Of a stretch of 64,000 nucleotides of DNA, positions 1-8,124 are shown piece after piece; the stretch's first letter is position 1; every line of letters begins with the position of its first letter. The translations under genes were made by a program, and so were the position numbers. The notes beneath the pieces are model-generated. The model was not told the origin of the DNA and ran no database searches. It saw only the letters and a list, made by a program, of their open reading frames with translations. This stretch comes from Intrasporangium oryzae NRRL B-24470 (GTDB taxonomy: Bacteria > Actinomycetota > Actinomycetes > Actinomycetales > Dermatophilaceae), in the NCBI RefSeq assembly GCF_000576595.1, contig NZ_AWSA01000022.1, forward strand, positions 1-64,000, given 5' to 3'.

Positions 1-46
1 AGGTGTTGCGAGGACCGCTAGAACCTGCCGTGCGGGTCCCGGCCCA

Positions 47-55
47 GCGGCATAC
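47..55. repeat. GCGGCATAC motif copy ahead of the first gene
   Basis: The 133 bases before the first gene hold one copy of the GCGGCATAC motif that recurs through the window. I see no gene start or clear promoter in this stretch. It could be the 3' flank of a gene lying to the left of the window. Confidence 0.4.
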
Positions 56-133
56 CCGGGGAGGTCTGCGCGGGCGGCCGGTGTGGAAGGCTGGCCACGA
101 ACCCCTGGACCCGCCCACCGTGGAAGGTGACGC

Positions 134-1282
134 ATGCCGCGCCCGCTCGTCCCGCCCGTCGTCCGGGAGCAGGCTGCCCTGACCGAGCTGCGGCGCGAGG
201 TGCGGGCGTTCCTCGTCGGGCAGGTGCGCGACGGCGCCTTCGTACCGCATGTCGACACGTGGCTGACGCGCTGGGACCGCGACTTCACCCGTGAGCTGGC
301 AAGGCGCGGCTGGCTCGGCATGGTCATCCCGACCGCCTACGGCGGCCAGGGCCGGACCTACCTCGAGCGGTTCGTCGTCACCGAGGAGCTGCTCGTCGCC
401 GGCGCCCCGGTCGCCGCGCACTGGGTCGCCGAGCGCCAGATCGGCCCGTCGCTGCTGCGCTACGGCACCGAGGAGCAGAAGCAGGCGTTCCTGCCCGCGA
501 TCAGCCGCGGCGAGCTCGTCTTCGGCATCGGCATGAGCGAGCCCGACTCCGGGAGCGACCTCGCGAGCGTCCGCACACGCGCAGAGCGGGTCGAGGGCGG
601 CTGGCGGCTCACCGGGACCAAGGTGTGGACTTCCGGCGCCCACGAGGCCGACGCGTTCTTCGCCCTCGCCCGCACGTCACCGCTCGACCCGGCGCACCGC
701 CACGACGGCCTCAGCCAGTTCATCGTCGACTTGCGCGCCCCCGGCGTCGATATCCGTCCCATCGTCTCGATGAGCGGCGACCACCACTTCAACGAGGTCC
801 ACCTCGGAGGGGTCCTCGTCCCCGACGACCGGGTGCTCGGGCGCATCGGCGACGGCTGGCAGCAGGTCACCTCCGAGCTGGGGTTCGAGCGGAGCGGGCC
901 CGAGCGGGTCCTGTCGACCTATCCGCTCCTCGCCGAGGCCGCCTCGGCCATGGACGACGGCCGGCTCCCGTTCGACGCCGGTCTCGGACGGCACGTCGCC
1001 AGGGTCGCCGCCCTGCACCAGATGTCCTTCAGCGTCTCGGCCGCGCTCGAGTCGCACGCTGACGCAGACGTTGCCGCCGCCGCCGTCAAGGTGCTCGGGA
1101 CGACGGAGGAGGGCGACATCGCCGACTATGTCGACACGCTGACCGCGACCGGCTGGGACGTCGACGACGAGCTCTCGACGCTGCTCCACGCCGCCCTGCT
1201 CCAACGGCCCGGCTTCACGCTGCGCGGGGGAACCAACGAGATCCTGCGTGGGGTCATCGCCCGGGGGCTGGGGCTGCGCTGA
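134..1282 (+). CDS. acyl-CoA dehydrogenase (first of a pair)
   Basis: FAD-dependent alpha,beta-dehydrogenation of an acyl-CoA, passing electrons to ETF. The 382 residues match the family length. The FAD-binding signature GMSEPDSGSD lies at about 133-142, followed by the GGWRLTGTKVWTS strand. The C-terminus carries GGTNEILRGVIARGLGL, typical of the alpha-type subunit. The next gene is a second, more divergent dehydrogenase that overlaps this one by one base (TGATG). That arrangement resembles the mycobacterial heterotetrameric pairs of the FadE28/FadE29 kind, in which only one subunit keeps the full set of FAD contacts. The substrate is not readable. A steroid side chain, branched-chain or aromatic acyl-CoA is possible. 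The ATG at 134 follows GGAAGGTGACGC, a usable ribosome site. Confidence 0.9.
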   Translation: MPRPLVPPVVREQAALTELRREVRAFLVGQVRDGAFVPHVDTWLTRWDRDFTRELARRGWLGMVIPTAYGGQGRTYLERFVVTEELLVAGAPVAAHWVAERQIGPSLLRYGTEEQKQAFLPAISRGELVFGIGMSEPDSGSDLASVRTRAERVEGGWRLTGTKVWTSGAHEADAFFALARTSPLDPAHRHDGLSQFIVDLRAPGVDIRPIVSMSGDHHFNEVHLGGVLVPDDRVLGRIGDGWQQVTSELGFERSGPERVLSTYPLLAEAASAMDDGRLPFDAGLGRHVARVAALHQMSFSVSAALESHADADVAAAAVKVLGTTEEGDIADYVDTLTATGWDVDDELSTLLHAALLQRPGFTLRGGTNEILRGVIARGLGLR

Positions 1283-2352
1283 TGGCGACCATCGAGCACC
1301 TCGCGTCGGCGTCACCCGCCGACGCCGACGTCGTCGCCCTGCTCACCGACGTCTTCGATCGCTACCGCTCCGAGCGACCCGCGCCGGCCGCGACCGTCGA
1401 CCTCGACCGGGCCCTGTGGGCCCGGCTCGAATCCCTGGGCCTCACCCGCCTCAGCACTCCCGAGGCCGCCGGGGGGAGTGGCGGGACCTGGCTCGAGGCG
1501 GCGGCGCTCCTGTCGATCTCGGCGGCGGCCGGAGCCCCCATCCCCGTCGCCGAACACGACGTCCTCGCCGCGTGGCTGCTCGCGGCGGCCGGGCTGCCGC
1601 ACGACGGTGACCTGCGAACCGTGTGCCGCCCCGACCCCTCAGGGGTCGCCATCAACGTCACCTGGGCCCGCGACGCCTCCGCCGTCGTGGCCTTGTGGGA
1701 AGACCGCGACGAGTGGCGCGTCGCCGACGTCCCGGTCGACCGGGTCGTCATCACCGAGGGGCGCAACCTCGCCGGGGAGCCCTGCGACACGGTCGAGTTC
1801 GACCTCGACGACCTCGAGGAGGGGACGGTCGTCGACCACGAGATCGGTGAGCAGTTCCATCTCCGCGGCGCCCTCGCCCGGTCGGCGCAGGTCGTCGGCG
1901 CGATGGAGCGGATCCTCGAGATCGTCCTCGTCCACGCGGGGGAGCGGGAACAGTTCGGCCGTCCGATCGGCCGCTTCCAGGCCGTGCAGCACCTCATAGC
2001 CGACATCGCCATGGAGACCTCGCTCGCTCGCGCCGCGACCGACACCGCCGTGGCCCGCGCCGCCGCCTCCGACTGGCGCGACCCCGGGATGCTCTTCGCC
2101 GTCGCGGTGGCCAAGTCGTGCGCCGGCCACGCCGCGTCGGTCGTGGTCCGGGGCTCCCACCAGGTCCTCGGCGCCATCGGGACGACCCTCGAGCACGAGC
2201 TGCACGTCCTGACCCGACCGATCCTCGTCCGGCGCAGCGAGTTCGGCTCGGTCCACGAGTGGGACGAGACCCTCGCCACGCTCGCCGCCTCCGCCGGCCG
2301 CGACCGCCTATGGTCGCTGATCACGACGGGTCGCGCCGGCTCGCGCCGCTGA
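1282..2352 (+). CDS. acyl-CoA dehydrogenase, divergent partner subunit
   Basis: The 356 residues belong to the acyl-CoA dehydrogenase fold but are short and divergent. The best landmark is REQFGRPIGRFQAVQH at about 222-237, the C-terminal helical-domain signature. The GMSEPxxGSD loop of the central domain is missing, and so is the C-terminal GGTNEI motif. It is therefore unlikely to work alone. The one-base overlap with the upstream dehydrogenase implies translational coupling and probably a hetero-oligomer. I infer an alpha2beta2 enzyme by analogy with mycobacterial FadE pairs. Confidence 0.85.
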   Translation: MATIEHLASASPADADVVALLTDVFDRYRSERPAPAATVDLDRALWARLESLGLTRLSTPEAAGGSGGTWLEAAALLSISAAAGAPIPVAEHDVLAAWLLAAAGLPHDGDLRTVCRPDPSGVAINVTWARDASAVVALWEDRDEWRVADVPVDRVVITEGRNLAGEPCDTVEFDLDDLEEGTVVDHEIGEQFHLRGALARSAQVVGAMERILEIVLVHAGEREQFGRPIGRFQAVQHLIADIAMETSLARAATDTAVARAAASDWRDPGMLFAVAVAKSCAGHAASVVVRGSHQVLGAIGTTLEHELHVLTRPILVRRSEFGSVHEWDETLATLAASAGRDRLWSLITTGRAGSRR

Positions 2353-2425
2353 GACGCGACCGACCCGACGGGGCTCACCGGCCCACCGCGCCACACCGAC
2401 CGATCCACCCCGAGGAGAGCCACCC

Positions 2426-3202
2426 ATGTCCGAGTCGCCCACGCCGGAGTACGCCTCGGTGACGACGAGCGAGGTCACGTATGCCGTGGACGGCGGCGTC
2501 GCGCTCGTCACCCTCAACGCCCCCGAGCGCCGCAACGCCCTCTCGGTCGAGATGTCGCGCGCCCTCGTCGAGGCGGCCCGCACGGCCGAGTCCGACGCCG
2601 CAGTCGGCGCCCTCGTCGTCACCGGCGGAGCGCACTTCTGTGCCGGGGCCGTGCGCAGCGTCCTCGCCGACACCGGCCGCGACCCCGTCGAGGACGAGGC
2701 GTACCGCAACCTCGAGACCGTCTACCAGGCGTTCACGACGATCGGCGAGGTCGGGCTGCCGACGATCGCGGCCGTCCGGGGAGCGGCCGTCGGGGCCGGG
2801 CTCAACCTCGCCCTCGCGACCGACCTGCGTGTCGTCTCCCGCACGGCGCGCCTCCTGCCCGGGTTCGCCCAGATCGGCATCCACCCCGGAGGCGGTCACT
2901 TCACGCTGCTCAACCGGGCCGCCGGTCGCGAGGCGGCCGCCGCGATGGGCCTGTTCGGCGAGGAGGTCGACGGGGACCGCGCGGTGTCCCTCGGACTGGC
3001 GTGGGCGGCATACGACGATGCAGACGTGCTCGACCGGACCGTCGAGCTCGCCGGTCGCGTCGCGCGCGACCCCGCCCTCGCGCGCCGCATGGTCGCGAGC
3101 TTCCGCCGCGAGACCCGGCCCGGGGGCGTGCCCTGGGACGTCGCCGTCGAGCTCGAGCGCTCGCCGCAGATGTGGTCGCTGCGCCGCAGGCACGAGGGGT
3201 GA
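2426..3202 (+). CDS. crotonase-fold protein (enoyl-CoA hydratase/isomerase family)
   Basis: The 258 residues have the crotonase layout. PERRNAL at about 33-39 and HFCAGA at 70-75 form the CoA/oxyanion region. GAAVGAGLNLA follows at about 119-129. Both glutamates that hydrate the double bond in classical enoyl-CoA hydratases are absent: the GGGCE position reads GAGLN and the PE position reads PG. The protein may therefore carry out another crotonase reaction, such as isomerisation or hydrolysis, or bind without hydrating. It sits 73 bp after the paired dehydrogenases and is probably in the same catabolic operon. The ATG is preceded by GAGGAGAG. Confidence 0.85.
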   Translation: MSESPTPEYASVTTSEVTYAVDGGVALVTLNAPERRNALSVEMSRALVEAARTAESDAAVGALVVTGGAHFCAGAVRSVLADTGRDPVEDEAYRNLETVYQAFTTIGEVGLPTIAAVRGAAVGAGLNLALATDLRVVSRTARLLPGFAQIGIHPGGGHFTLLNRAAGREAAAAMGLFGEEVDGDRAVSLGLAWAAYDDADVLDRTVELAGRVARDPALARRMVASFRRETRPGGVPWDVAVELERSPQMWSLRRRHEG

Positions 3203-3374
3203 CCGAGCGGTGGTCGAGGTTGCGGCCCACGCGACCCGAGGTGTGAGGAAGGCCACGCCCGCAGGTTCGGGAGACGGTGTGTCACGCACGCCGGCGCTCC
3301 GTCTCGAAGAGAGGCCGCGCCGGGCAGGTGCCACTATGGGAGAGGCCCACCCCCCGATCCGAGAAGGAGTCTCC

Positions 3375-4574
3375 GTGCTTGCGTCCTACCGACCTCTCTT
3401 CGAGGTACCGGGGGCACGCGTCTTCATCACCGGGGGGATGATCGCCCGCTCGGCGGGTTCGATGTTCGGCGTGTCCGTCGTCGCGATGGTCGCGGCGCGC
3501 ACCGGCTCGTATGCGCTCGCGGGCGCCGTCGTCGCGGTCGGGATGGTCTCCCTCGCGCTCTTCGCGCCCTTCCTCGGCCGTCTCGTCGACCGCTACGGCC
3601 AGCGGCGGATCGCCATCCCGTTCTTCCTCTGGTCGGGGTTCTGGGCCGTCATGACCGTGCTGACGTCCCTGCGCGGCTGGCCGTCGTGGCTGCTCTTCAT
3701 CACTTTCCCGCTGTGCGGGGCCATTCCCAACCTCGGCACGATGGCCCGCGCCCGGTGGTCGTACATCTTCGCCCACGACCCGCGCAGCCTCCACACCGCG
3801 ATGTCCTTCGAGCAGGTCATGGAGGAGATCACCTTCGTCATCGGCCCGGTCCTCGCGATCTGGCTCTCGACGACGCTGTTTCCCGAGGCCGGCTTCGTCT
3901 TCGCCACGGTCGCCTACGGCGTCGGCGTGCTCATCTTCATCTCCGCGCGCTCGACCGAGCCGCCCGTCGTGCCGCACCACGAGCGCCCCGCCGAGCATGC
4001 CTACACGGTGCCGGGCCTCATCCCGCTCGCCTTCATCATGGTCATGACCGGGGCGATCTTCGGCGTCAACGAGGTCGTCACGCTCGCCGTCTCGGGGGAG
4101 GCCGGTGCCAAGGGTGCCGCCGGGGCGATCCTCGCGCTCTATGCCGTCGGCTCGGCGCTGGCCGGGCTCGTCTTCGGGCACTTCTCGCACGGCCGCAACC
4201 TGCTCAAGCTGCTCATCGTCGGCACTCTCGGGATGGCCGTTCTCGAGTCGCCCCTCGTGCTCGCCGGCAACCTGTGGGTGCTCGCCGGGATCATGCTCGT
4301 CGCGGGGATGGCGACGGCCCCGACCCTCATCACGACGATGAACCTCATCGAGCGGATCGTCCCCAGGGCCCAGCTCAACGAGGGCATGACGATCGTGCTG
4401 ACCGGGCTCATCGTCGGCATCGCCGCCGGCTCGGCGGTCTCGGGCGCCGTCGTCGACCGGGTCGGCGCCTCACAGGGCTACTGGGTCGCGGTCTTCGCCG
4501 GGGTGCTGGCGTTCGTGATGGCTGTGGGCACGCGAGCCTTCCTCCAGCGCCGCGACCTCGCCAACATCCGCTGA
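3375..4574 (+). CDS. MFS transporter, 12 TM
   Basis: The major-facilitator protein has 399 residues from the GTG at 3375. That start is chosen because GAGAAGGAG ends five bases before it; an in-frame ATG at 3336 lacks such a site. The loop after TM2 reads GRLVDRYGQRR, the usual MFS cytoplasmic loop signature. Long hydrophobic helices run throughout. Two six-helix halves flank a loop at about residues 190-210 (STEPPVVPHHERPAEH). The substrate cannot be inferred. It lies 170 bp after the crotonase gene and may be co-expressed with the acyl-CoA genes. Confidence 0.85.
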   Translation: MLASYRPLFEVPGARVFITGGMIARSAGSMFGVSVVAMVAARTGSYALAGAVVAVGMVSLALFAPFLGRLVDRYGQRRIAIPFFLWSGFWAVMTVLTSLRGWPSWLLFITFPLCGAIPNLGTMARARWSYIFAHDPRSLHTAMSFEQVMEEITFVIGPVLAIWLSTTLFPEAGFVFATVAYGVGVLIFISARSTEPPVVPHHERPAEHAYTVPGLIPLAFIMVMTGAIFGVNEVVTLAVSGEAGAKGAAGAILALYAVGSALAGLVFGHFSHGRNLLKLLIVGTLGMAVLESPLVLAGNLWVLAGIMLVAGMATAPTLITTMNLIERIVPRAQLNEGMTIVLTGLIVGIAAGSAVSGAVVDRVGASQGYWVAVFAGVLAFVMAVGTRAFLQRRDLANIR

Positions 4575-4608
4575 CGCCGCCGGACCAAGGCCCCGGTTCG
4601 GCCGCAGG

Positions 4609-4740
4609 TTCTTCGCCCGGGCGGAGTGGTTGTGGGTTTCGGACGGTTTCGCACGCGATTCCTATGCCCAGGCGGAGTTGTTGTGGCGTTTCGGGCCGGT
4701 TCGGCCTCAGGTCCTTCGCCCGGGCGGAGTTGTTGTGGTG
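4609..4740. repeat. three tandem copies of a ~51-bp intergenic repeat
   Basis: Three degenerate units begin near 4609, 4659 and 4711. They share the core CGCCCGGGCGGAGTTGTTGTGG or close variants. The same unit recurs in two copies at 56429-56516. Both sites are intergenic and lie beside the 3' ends of genes. The units do not encode a conserved peptide in any frame that I can see. The function is unknown. Confidence 0.7.
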
Positions 4741-4784
4741 TGTCGAGGTGGCCGTCCGGCCAGGGTCCGGCCCGGGACAAAGCG

Positions 4785-4830
4785 TGAGCCCGCCCCGCGC
4801 CCGAGGTCACTCAGGCGCGGGGCGGGCTCA
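4785..4830. terminator. strong bidirectional hairpin terminator between convergent MFS genes
   Basis: Arms 4785-4801 and 4814-4830 form a perfect 17-bp GC-rich stem with a 12-base loop. It separates the rightward MFS gene (ends 4574) from the leftward exporter (ends 4857). A GCGGCATAC/GTATGCCG inverted pair follows directly at 4831-4855. Confidence 0.75.
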
Positions 4831-4855
4831 GCGGCATACCCGATGCCGTATGCCG
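4831..4855. repeat. inverted pair of the GCGGCATAC motif
   Basis: CGGCATAC and GTATGCCG face each other across an 8-base loop, right next to the 3' end of the exporter gene. This is one of several intergenic sites where two opposed copies of the window-wide motif form a hairpin. Confidence 0.7.
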
Positions 4856-4856
4856 G

Positions 4857-6581
4857 TCAGTGACCGACCGCAGGCACCGTCTGGTCCGCGTCCGCTCCCT
4901 CCCCGACCGGCCGGCCGGGCTGGCCCGGCTTCGGGCCGAGGTCGACGTTCGGGAGGAAGAGCGTCGCGATGAAGGCGAGCACGAGAACACCCGATGCGAC
5001 GAGGAAGACGACGGACATCGCGTCGGAGAAGCCCACGAGGAAGGGCTTCGCGAGCCGCGGGTCGAGCTGGTTGATGAACGAGCTGTCCGACAGGGCCGCG
5101 CTACCGGCACCGCCACCCGTTCCGCCGGCCTGCTGCGCGGCCTGGAGCTGCTCGACGAAGGCCTTGTTCGTGGCCGGGTCGCCGCCGGTCGGGTTGCGCA
5201 GTGCCGCCTGGAACGCGGGCGTCGGTGCGATCGCCGCGAACGCCTCGGCGATCTTCGTGCCGGCCTGCGAGAAGAGGATCGACAGGAAGACGGCCGTGCC
5301 GAGCGTGCCACCGATCTGGCGGGTGAAGGTGGCAGACGAGGTGGCCACACCCATGTCGCGACGGTCGACGGCGTTCTGCACGGCGAGCGTCAGCGGCTGG
5401 AAGTTGAAGCCGAGGCCGATTCCGAAGAAGAACATCCCGATCATCGTCTTCCACAGCGGGGTGTCCGCCCCGACGAAGTGGAAGCCGTAGAGGGAGATGA
5501 CGAGGATGGCGGCCCCGATGATCGGGAACTTCCGGTAGCGGCCGGTGCGCGAGATGAGCTGACCCGACACGATCGAGCCGGCCATGATGCCGAGCGTCAT
5601 CGGCAGCAGCTGGAGGCCCGCCTCGGTCGGGGACGAGCCCTTGACGATCTGCAGGTAGAGCGGGATCGCGGCGAGGCCACCGAACATGCCCATGCCGATG
5701 AAGACCGACGCGACCGACGACGCGGCCACCGTGCGGTTGGTGAAGAGGCGGAGCGGGATGAGCGCCTCCTCCTCCATCGAGCGCTCGATGAAGAAGAACG
5801 CGACGAGGCCGATGAGCCCGATGGCGTAGCAGGTGATCGATGTGGCCGAGCCCCAGCCCCACTGGCGGCCCTGCTCGGCGACGATGAGGAGCGGCACGAG
5901 CGCGACCGTGAGGCTCATCGCGCCCCAGTAGTCGATGCGGTGGTCGAGGCGCGTGTGCTTGAGGTGGAGGGTCCGCGAGACGACGATGAGCGCGGCGATC
6001 GCGATCGGGACGTTGACGAGGAAGACCCAGCGCCAGCCGGTCACGCCGAGGATCGTCTCCTGGCCGGCGAAGAAGCCGCCGATGACCGGGCCGAGCACGC
6101 TCGAGGTGCCGAAGACGGCGAGGAAGTAGCCCTGGTACTTCGCCCGCTCACGCGGAGGGACGATGTCGCCGATGATCGCGAGGGCGAGGGAGAAGAGGCC
6201 ACCGGCACCGATGCCCTGGACCGCGCGGAAGGCGGCGAGCGACGGGATCGACCAGGCGAGGGTGCAGAGCATCGAGCCGATCGTGAAGACCGTGATGGCG
6301 AAGATGAAGAGCTTCTTGCGCCCGTAGATGTCGCCGAGCTTGCCGTAGAGCGGCGTCGCGATCGTGCTCGTGATGAGGTAGGCCGTCGTGACCCAGGCCT
6401 GCCCCGCAAGATCGTTGAGGTCGTCGGCGATGACGCGCATCGCGGAGGCGACGATCGTCTGGTCGAGGGCCGCGAGGAACATCCCCAGCATGAGGCCGAT
6501 GAGGATGGTGACGATCTCCTTGTGGGAGAGCGGGGCGCTCGGGACGTCCGAGCGTTTGGGCTCGGCCGTGGTTTCGGACAT
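4857..6581 (-). CDS. DHA2-family drug exporter (EmrB/QacA type, 14 TM)
   Basis: The 574-residue proton-driven exporter carries motif A as GKLGDIYGRKKLF near residue 75 and motif C-like FLAALDQTIVASAM in TM1. The family's long central region and about 14 hydrophobic segments are present. A hydrophilic Gly/Ala-rich loop (AQQAGGTGGGAGS) precedes the last helix. The ATG at 6581 follows AGGAGG and lies one base after the stop of the MarR gene, so the two genes form a regulator-exporter operon. This fits repression relieved by a toxic ligand. The substrate is unknown. An open frame extends 16 codons upstream but overlaps the MarR gene and is not needed. Confidence 0.92.
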   Translation of the reverse strand: MSETTAEPKRSDVPSAPLSHKEIVTILIGLMLGMFLAALDQTIVASAMRVIADDLNDLAGQAWVTTAYLITSTIATPLYGKLGDIYGRKKLFIFAITVFTIGSMLCTLAWSIPSLAAFRAVQGIGAGGLFSLALAIIGDIVPPRERAKYQGYFLAVFGTSSVLGPVIGGFFAGQETILGVTGWRWVFLVNVPIAIAALIVVSRTLHLKHTRLDHRIDYWGAMSLTVALVPLLIVAEQGRQWGWGSATSITCYAIGLIGLVAFFFIERSMEEEALIPLRLFTNRTVAASSVASVFIGMGMFGGLAAIPLYLQIVKGSSPTEAGLQLLPMTLGIMAGSIVSGQLISRTGRYRKFPIIGAAILVISLYGFHFVGADTPLWKTMIGMFFFGIGLGFNFQPLTLAVQNAVDRRDMGVATSSATFTRQIGGTLGTAVFLSILFSQAGTKIAEAFAAIAPTPAFQAALRNPTGGDPATNKAFVEQLQAAQQAGGTGGGAGSAALSDSSFINQLDPRLAKPFLVGFSDAMSVVFLVASGVLVLAFIATLFLPNVDLGPKPGQPGRPVGEGADADQTVPAVGH

Positions 6582-6582
6582 G

Positions 6583-7080
6583 TCAGTCCTCCTTGGTCGG
6601 GTGGAAGGGCATCTGCGGGGGCGTGGCACCGCGGGCCCTGAGGTTGGCGTCGAGGTCGTCGCCGAGGATGCGCAGCTGATGGGTGAACGTGGCGGCGTCG
6701 TTGCCGTCCCAGTCCTTGAGCAGACCCTGGAACCAGGCCGATCGGTTGGCCTGGATGTCGCGCAGCGCCTGGCGTCCCTCCTCCGTGAGCGTCACGACCT
6801 GAGCGCGACCGTCACTGGGATCGGTCTCCTTGGCCACGAGCCCGTGGCTGACGAAGGTGCTCACTTGACGGCTGACGGTCGAGGCATCGTTGTGGAGTGC
6901 CGTCGCGATGTCGGAGATGCGGGACGGGCCCGCTCCCGCGATGACGAAAAGGACGGGGTATGCCGCTGCGTCGACTCCCGGGTGCGTGCGCGGCGCCGTC
7001 GTGCGGGCCGCGAGGAGGAGCTTCTGGACGCGCAGCAACGCGTGGAACACGTCGTTCGCCGACTCCCTGCTGACTGCCAT
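6583..7080 (-). CDS. MarR-family transcriptional regulator
   Basis: The winged-helix regulator has 165 residues. The recognition region reads SDIATALHNDASTVSRQVSTFVSHGLV, followed by a wing with DPSDGRAQVVTLTEEGR, both standard MarR features. The ATG at 7080 is preceded by GGAGGAG. It is the first gene of a two-gene operon with the exporter just downstream. A perfect inverted repeat lies about 20 bp upstream of its start and is the likely autoregulatory operator. Confidence 0.92.
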   Translation of the reverse strand: MAVSRESANDVFHALLRVQKLLLAARTTAPRTHPGVDAAAYPVLFVIAGAGPSRISDIATALHNDASTVSRQVSTFVSHGLVAKETDPSDGRAQVVTLTEEGRQALRDIQANRSAWFQGLLKDWDGNDAATFTHQLRILGDDLDANLRARGATPPQMPFHPTKED

Positions 7081-7101
7081 GGCTCCTCCTTCCCAGAAAC
7101 A

Positions 7102-7116
7102 TGCTTGCAGCAAGCA
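7102..7116. promoter_or_regulatory. candidate MarR operator
   Basis: TGCTTGC-A-GCAAGCA is a perfect 7-bp inverted repeat around one base. It lies just upstream of the MarR gene and within its likely promoter. The size and position suit a MarR dimer. Confidence 0.6.
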
Positions 7117-7280
7117 AGTATCTGTCCGAGCCCCGACGTCGTCAACTGCGGCTGGTCCTGCGGATCTGCTCGCGTGTGCAGAACTGCGTGCGACCATGTG
7201 AAAGTACGTCGCACCGTTCGGCCGCGGGGACCGGGGGGTCACGCCACGGACGGCCTCAGAAAAGACCCTCAGGAGTGCCC

Positions 7281-7997
7281 ATGTCGTCCCAATTCCCTGC
7301 CGACCCGACCACGATGGCGGTCTTCGGGGAGCTCTCGGCGCTGATCTATGCGGGCGCCGACGCGACCTCGATCCACGAGGCGGTCGTCAAGACCGCGAAG
7401 AGCTTCGTCGACGGCTGTGACCACGCCTCCCTCCTGCTGCGTGACCACGACCAGTTCAGGACGGCCGCGAGCACCGACGAGATCGCGCGGCGCATCGACC
7501 AGATCGAGATCGAGGTCGGTGAAGGGCCCTGCGTCGACGCCATCATGGACGAGGGATACCAGCACGACGTGGACCTGACCAGGGGCAACACCCCGTGGCC
7601 GCGGTTCACCCAGCGGATCGTCGCCGAGACCCCAGTCCGGTCGGCGATCGGATACCGGCTGCTCATCGACGGCGACAAGGTCGGCGCCCTCAACCTCTTC
7701 TCCGACCGTCCGGGGGGCCTGACCGAGGCCTCGGCCGACGCGGGTGCCGTCATCGCCTCGTTCGCCTCGGTCGCCCTGATGGCCGTCCGCGCGCGCGGGG
7801 AGGCCGAGACGCTGCGCCACGGCCTCGAGAGCAACCGTGAGATCGGCAAGGCCGTCGGCCTGCTCATGGCCTCGCACCACCTGACCGGCGACGAGGCCTT
7901 CGACCTGCTGCGCCGCACCTCCCAGGACCTCAACATGAAGCTCACGCACGTGGCCGCGCAGGTGGTCGAGGGCCAGGAAGCGCAGCTCGAGTCCTAG
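7281..7997 (+). CDS. GAF-ANTAR domain protein (RNA-binding antiterminator type)
   Basis: The 238 residues form an N-terminal GAF sensor (about 15-165, with VGEGPCVDAI in the ligand region) and a C-terminal ANTAR domain (about 170-232). The ANTAR region reads LESNREIGKAVGLLMASHHLTGDEAFDLLRRTSQDLN in segments. ANTAR domains bind paired RNA hairpins and prevent transcription termination. The ligand is unknown. The ATG at 7281 follows AGGAG. The convergent neighbour is a stress sigma factor, so a role in general stress signalling is plausible. Such proteins are common in actinomycetes. Confidence 0.9.
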   Translation: MSSQFPADPTTMAVFGELSALIYAGADATSIHEAVVKTAKSFVDGCDHASLLLRDHDQFRTAASTDEIARRIDQIEIEVGEGPCVDAIMDEGYQHDVDLTRGNTPWPRFTQRIVAETPVRSAIGYRLLIDGDKVGALNLFSDRPGGLTEASADAGAVIASFASVALMAVRARGEAETLRHGLESNREIGKAVGLLMASHHLTGDEAFDLLRRTSQDLNMKLTHVAAQVVEGQEAQLES

Positions 7998-8074
7998 CCT
8001 CGGAACGTTCGCCGGAAGCAGACCGGCGAGTCTGCCGGGCGAGTCTGCCCGGCGAGCTCTGTCATGCCGAAATG

Positions 8075-8109
8075 GCCCCGGCGGGACGGGTCCCGCGGCC
8101 CGCCGGGGC
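8075..8109. terminator. bidirectional terminator hairpin
   Basis: Arms 8075-8085 and 8099-8109 form a perfect 11-bp stem (GCCCCGGCGGG and its complement). It lies between the convergent GAF-ANTAR and sigma-factor genes. Short direct repeats of CCGGCGAGTCTG precede it at about 8021-8055. Confidence 0.7.
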
Positions 8110-8124
8110 TCCTTCGTCGGCCTG

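Noticed and set aside
2481-3374. Long N-terminal extension of the MFS transporter
   Set aside because: The frame is open through the crotonase gene only because of GC bias. The ribosome site and first TM helix place the start at 3375.
4860-6641. 593-codon plus-strand frame opposite the exporter
   Set aside because: It is a mirror of the exporter's codon bias and has a repetitive charged composition with no motif.
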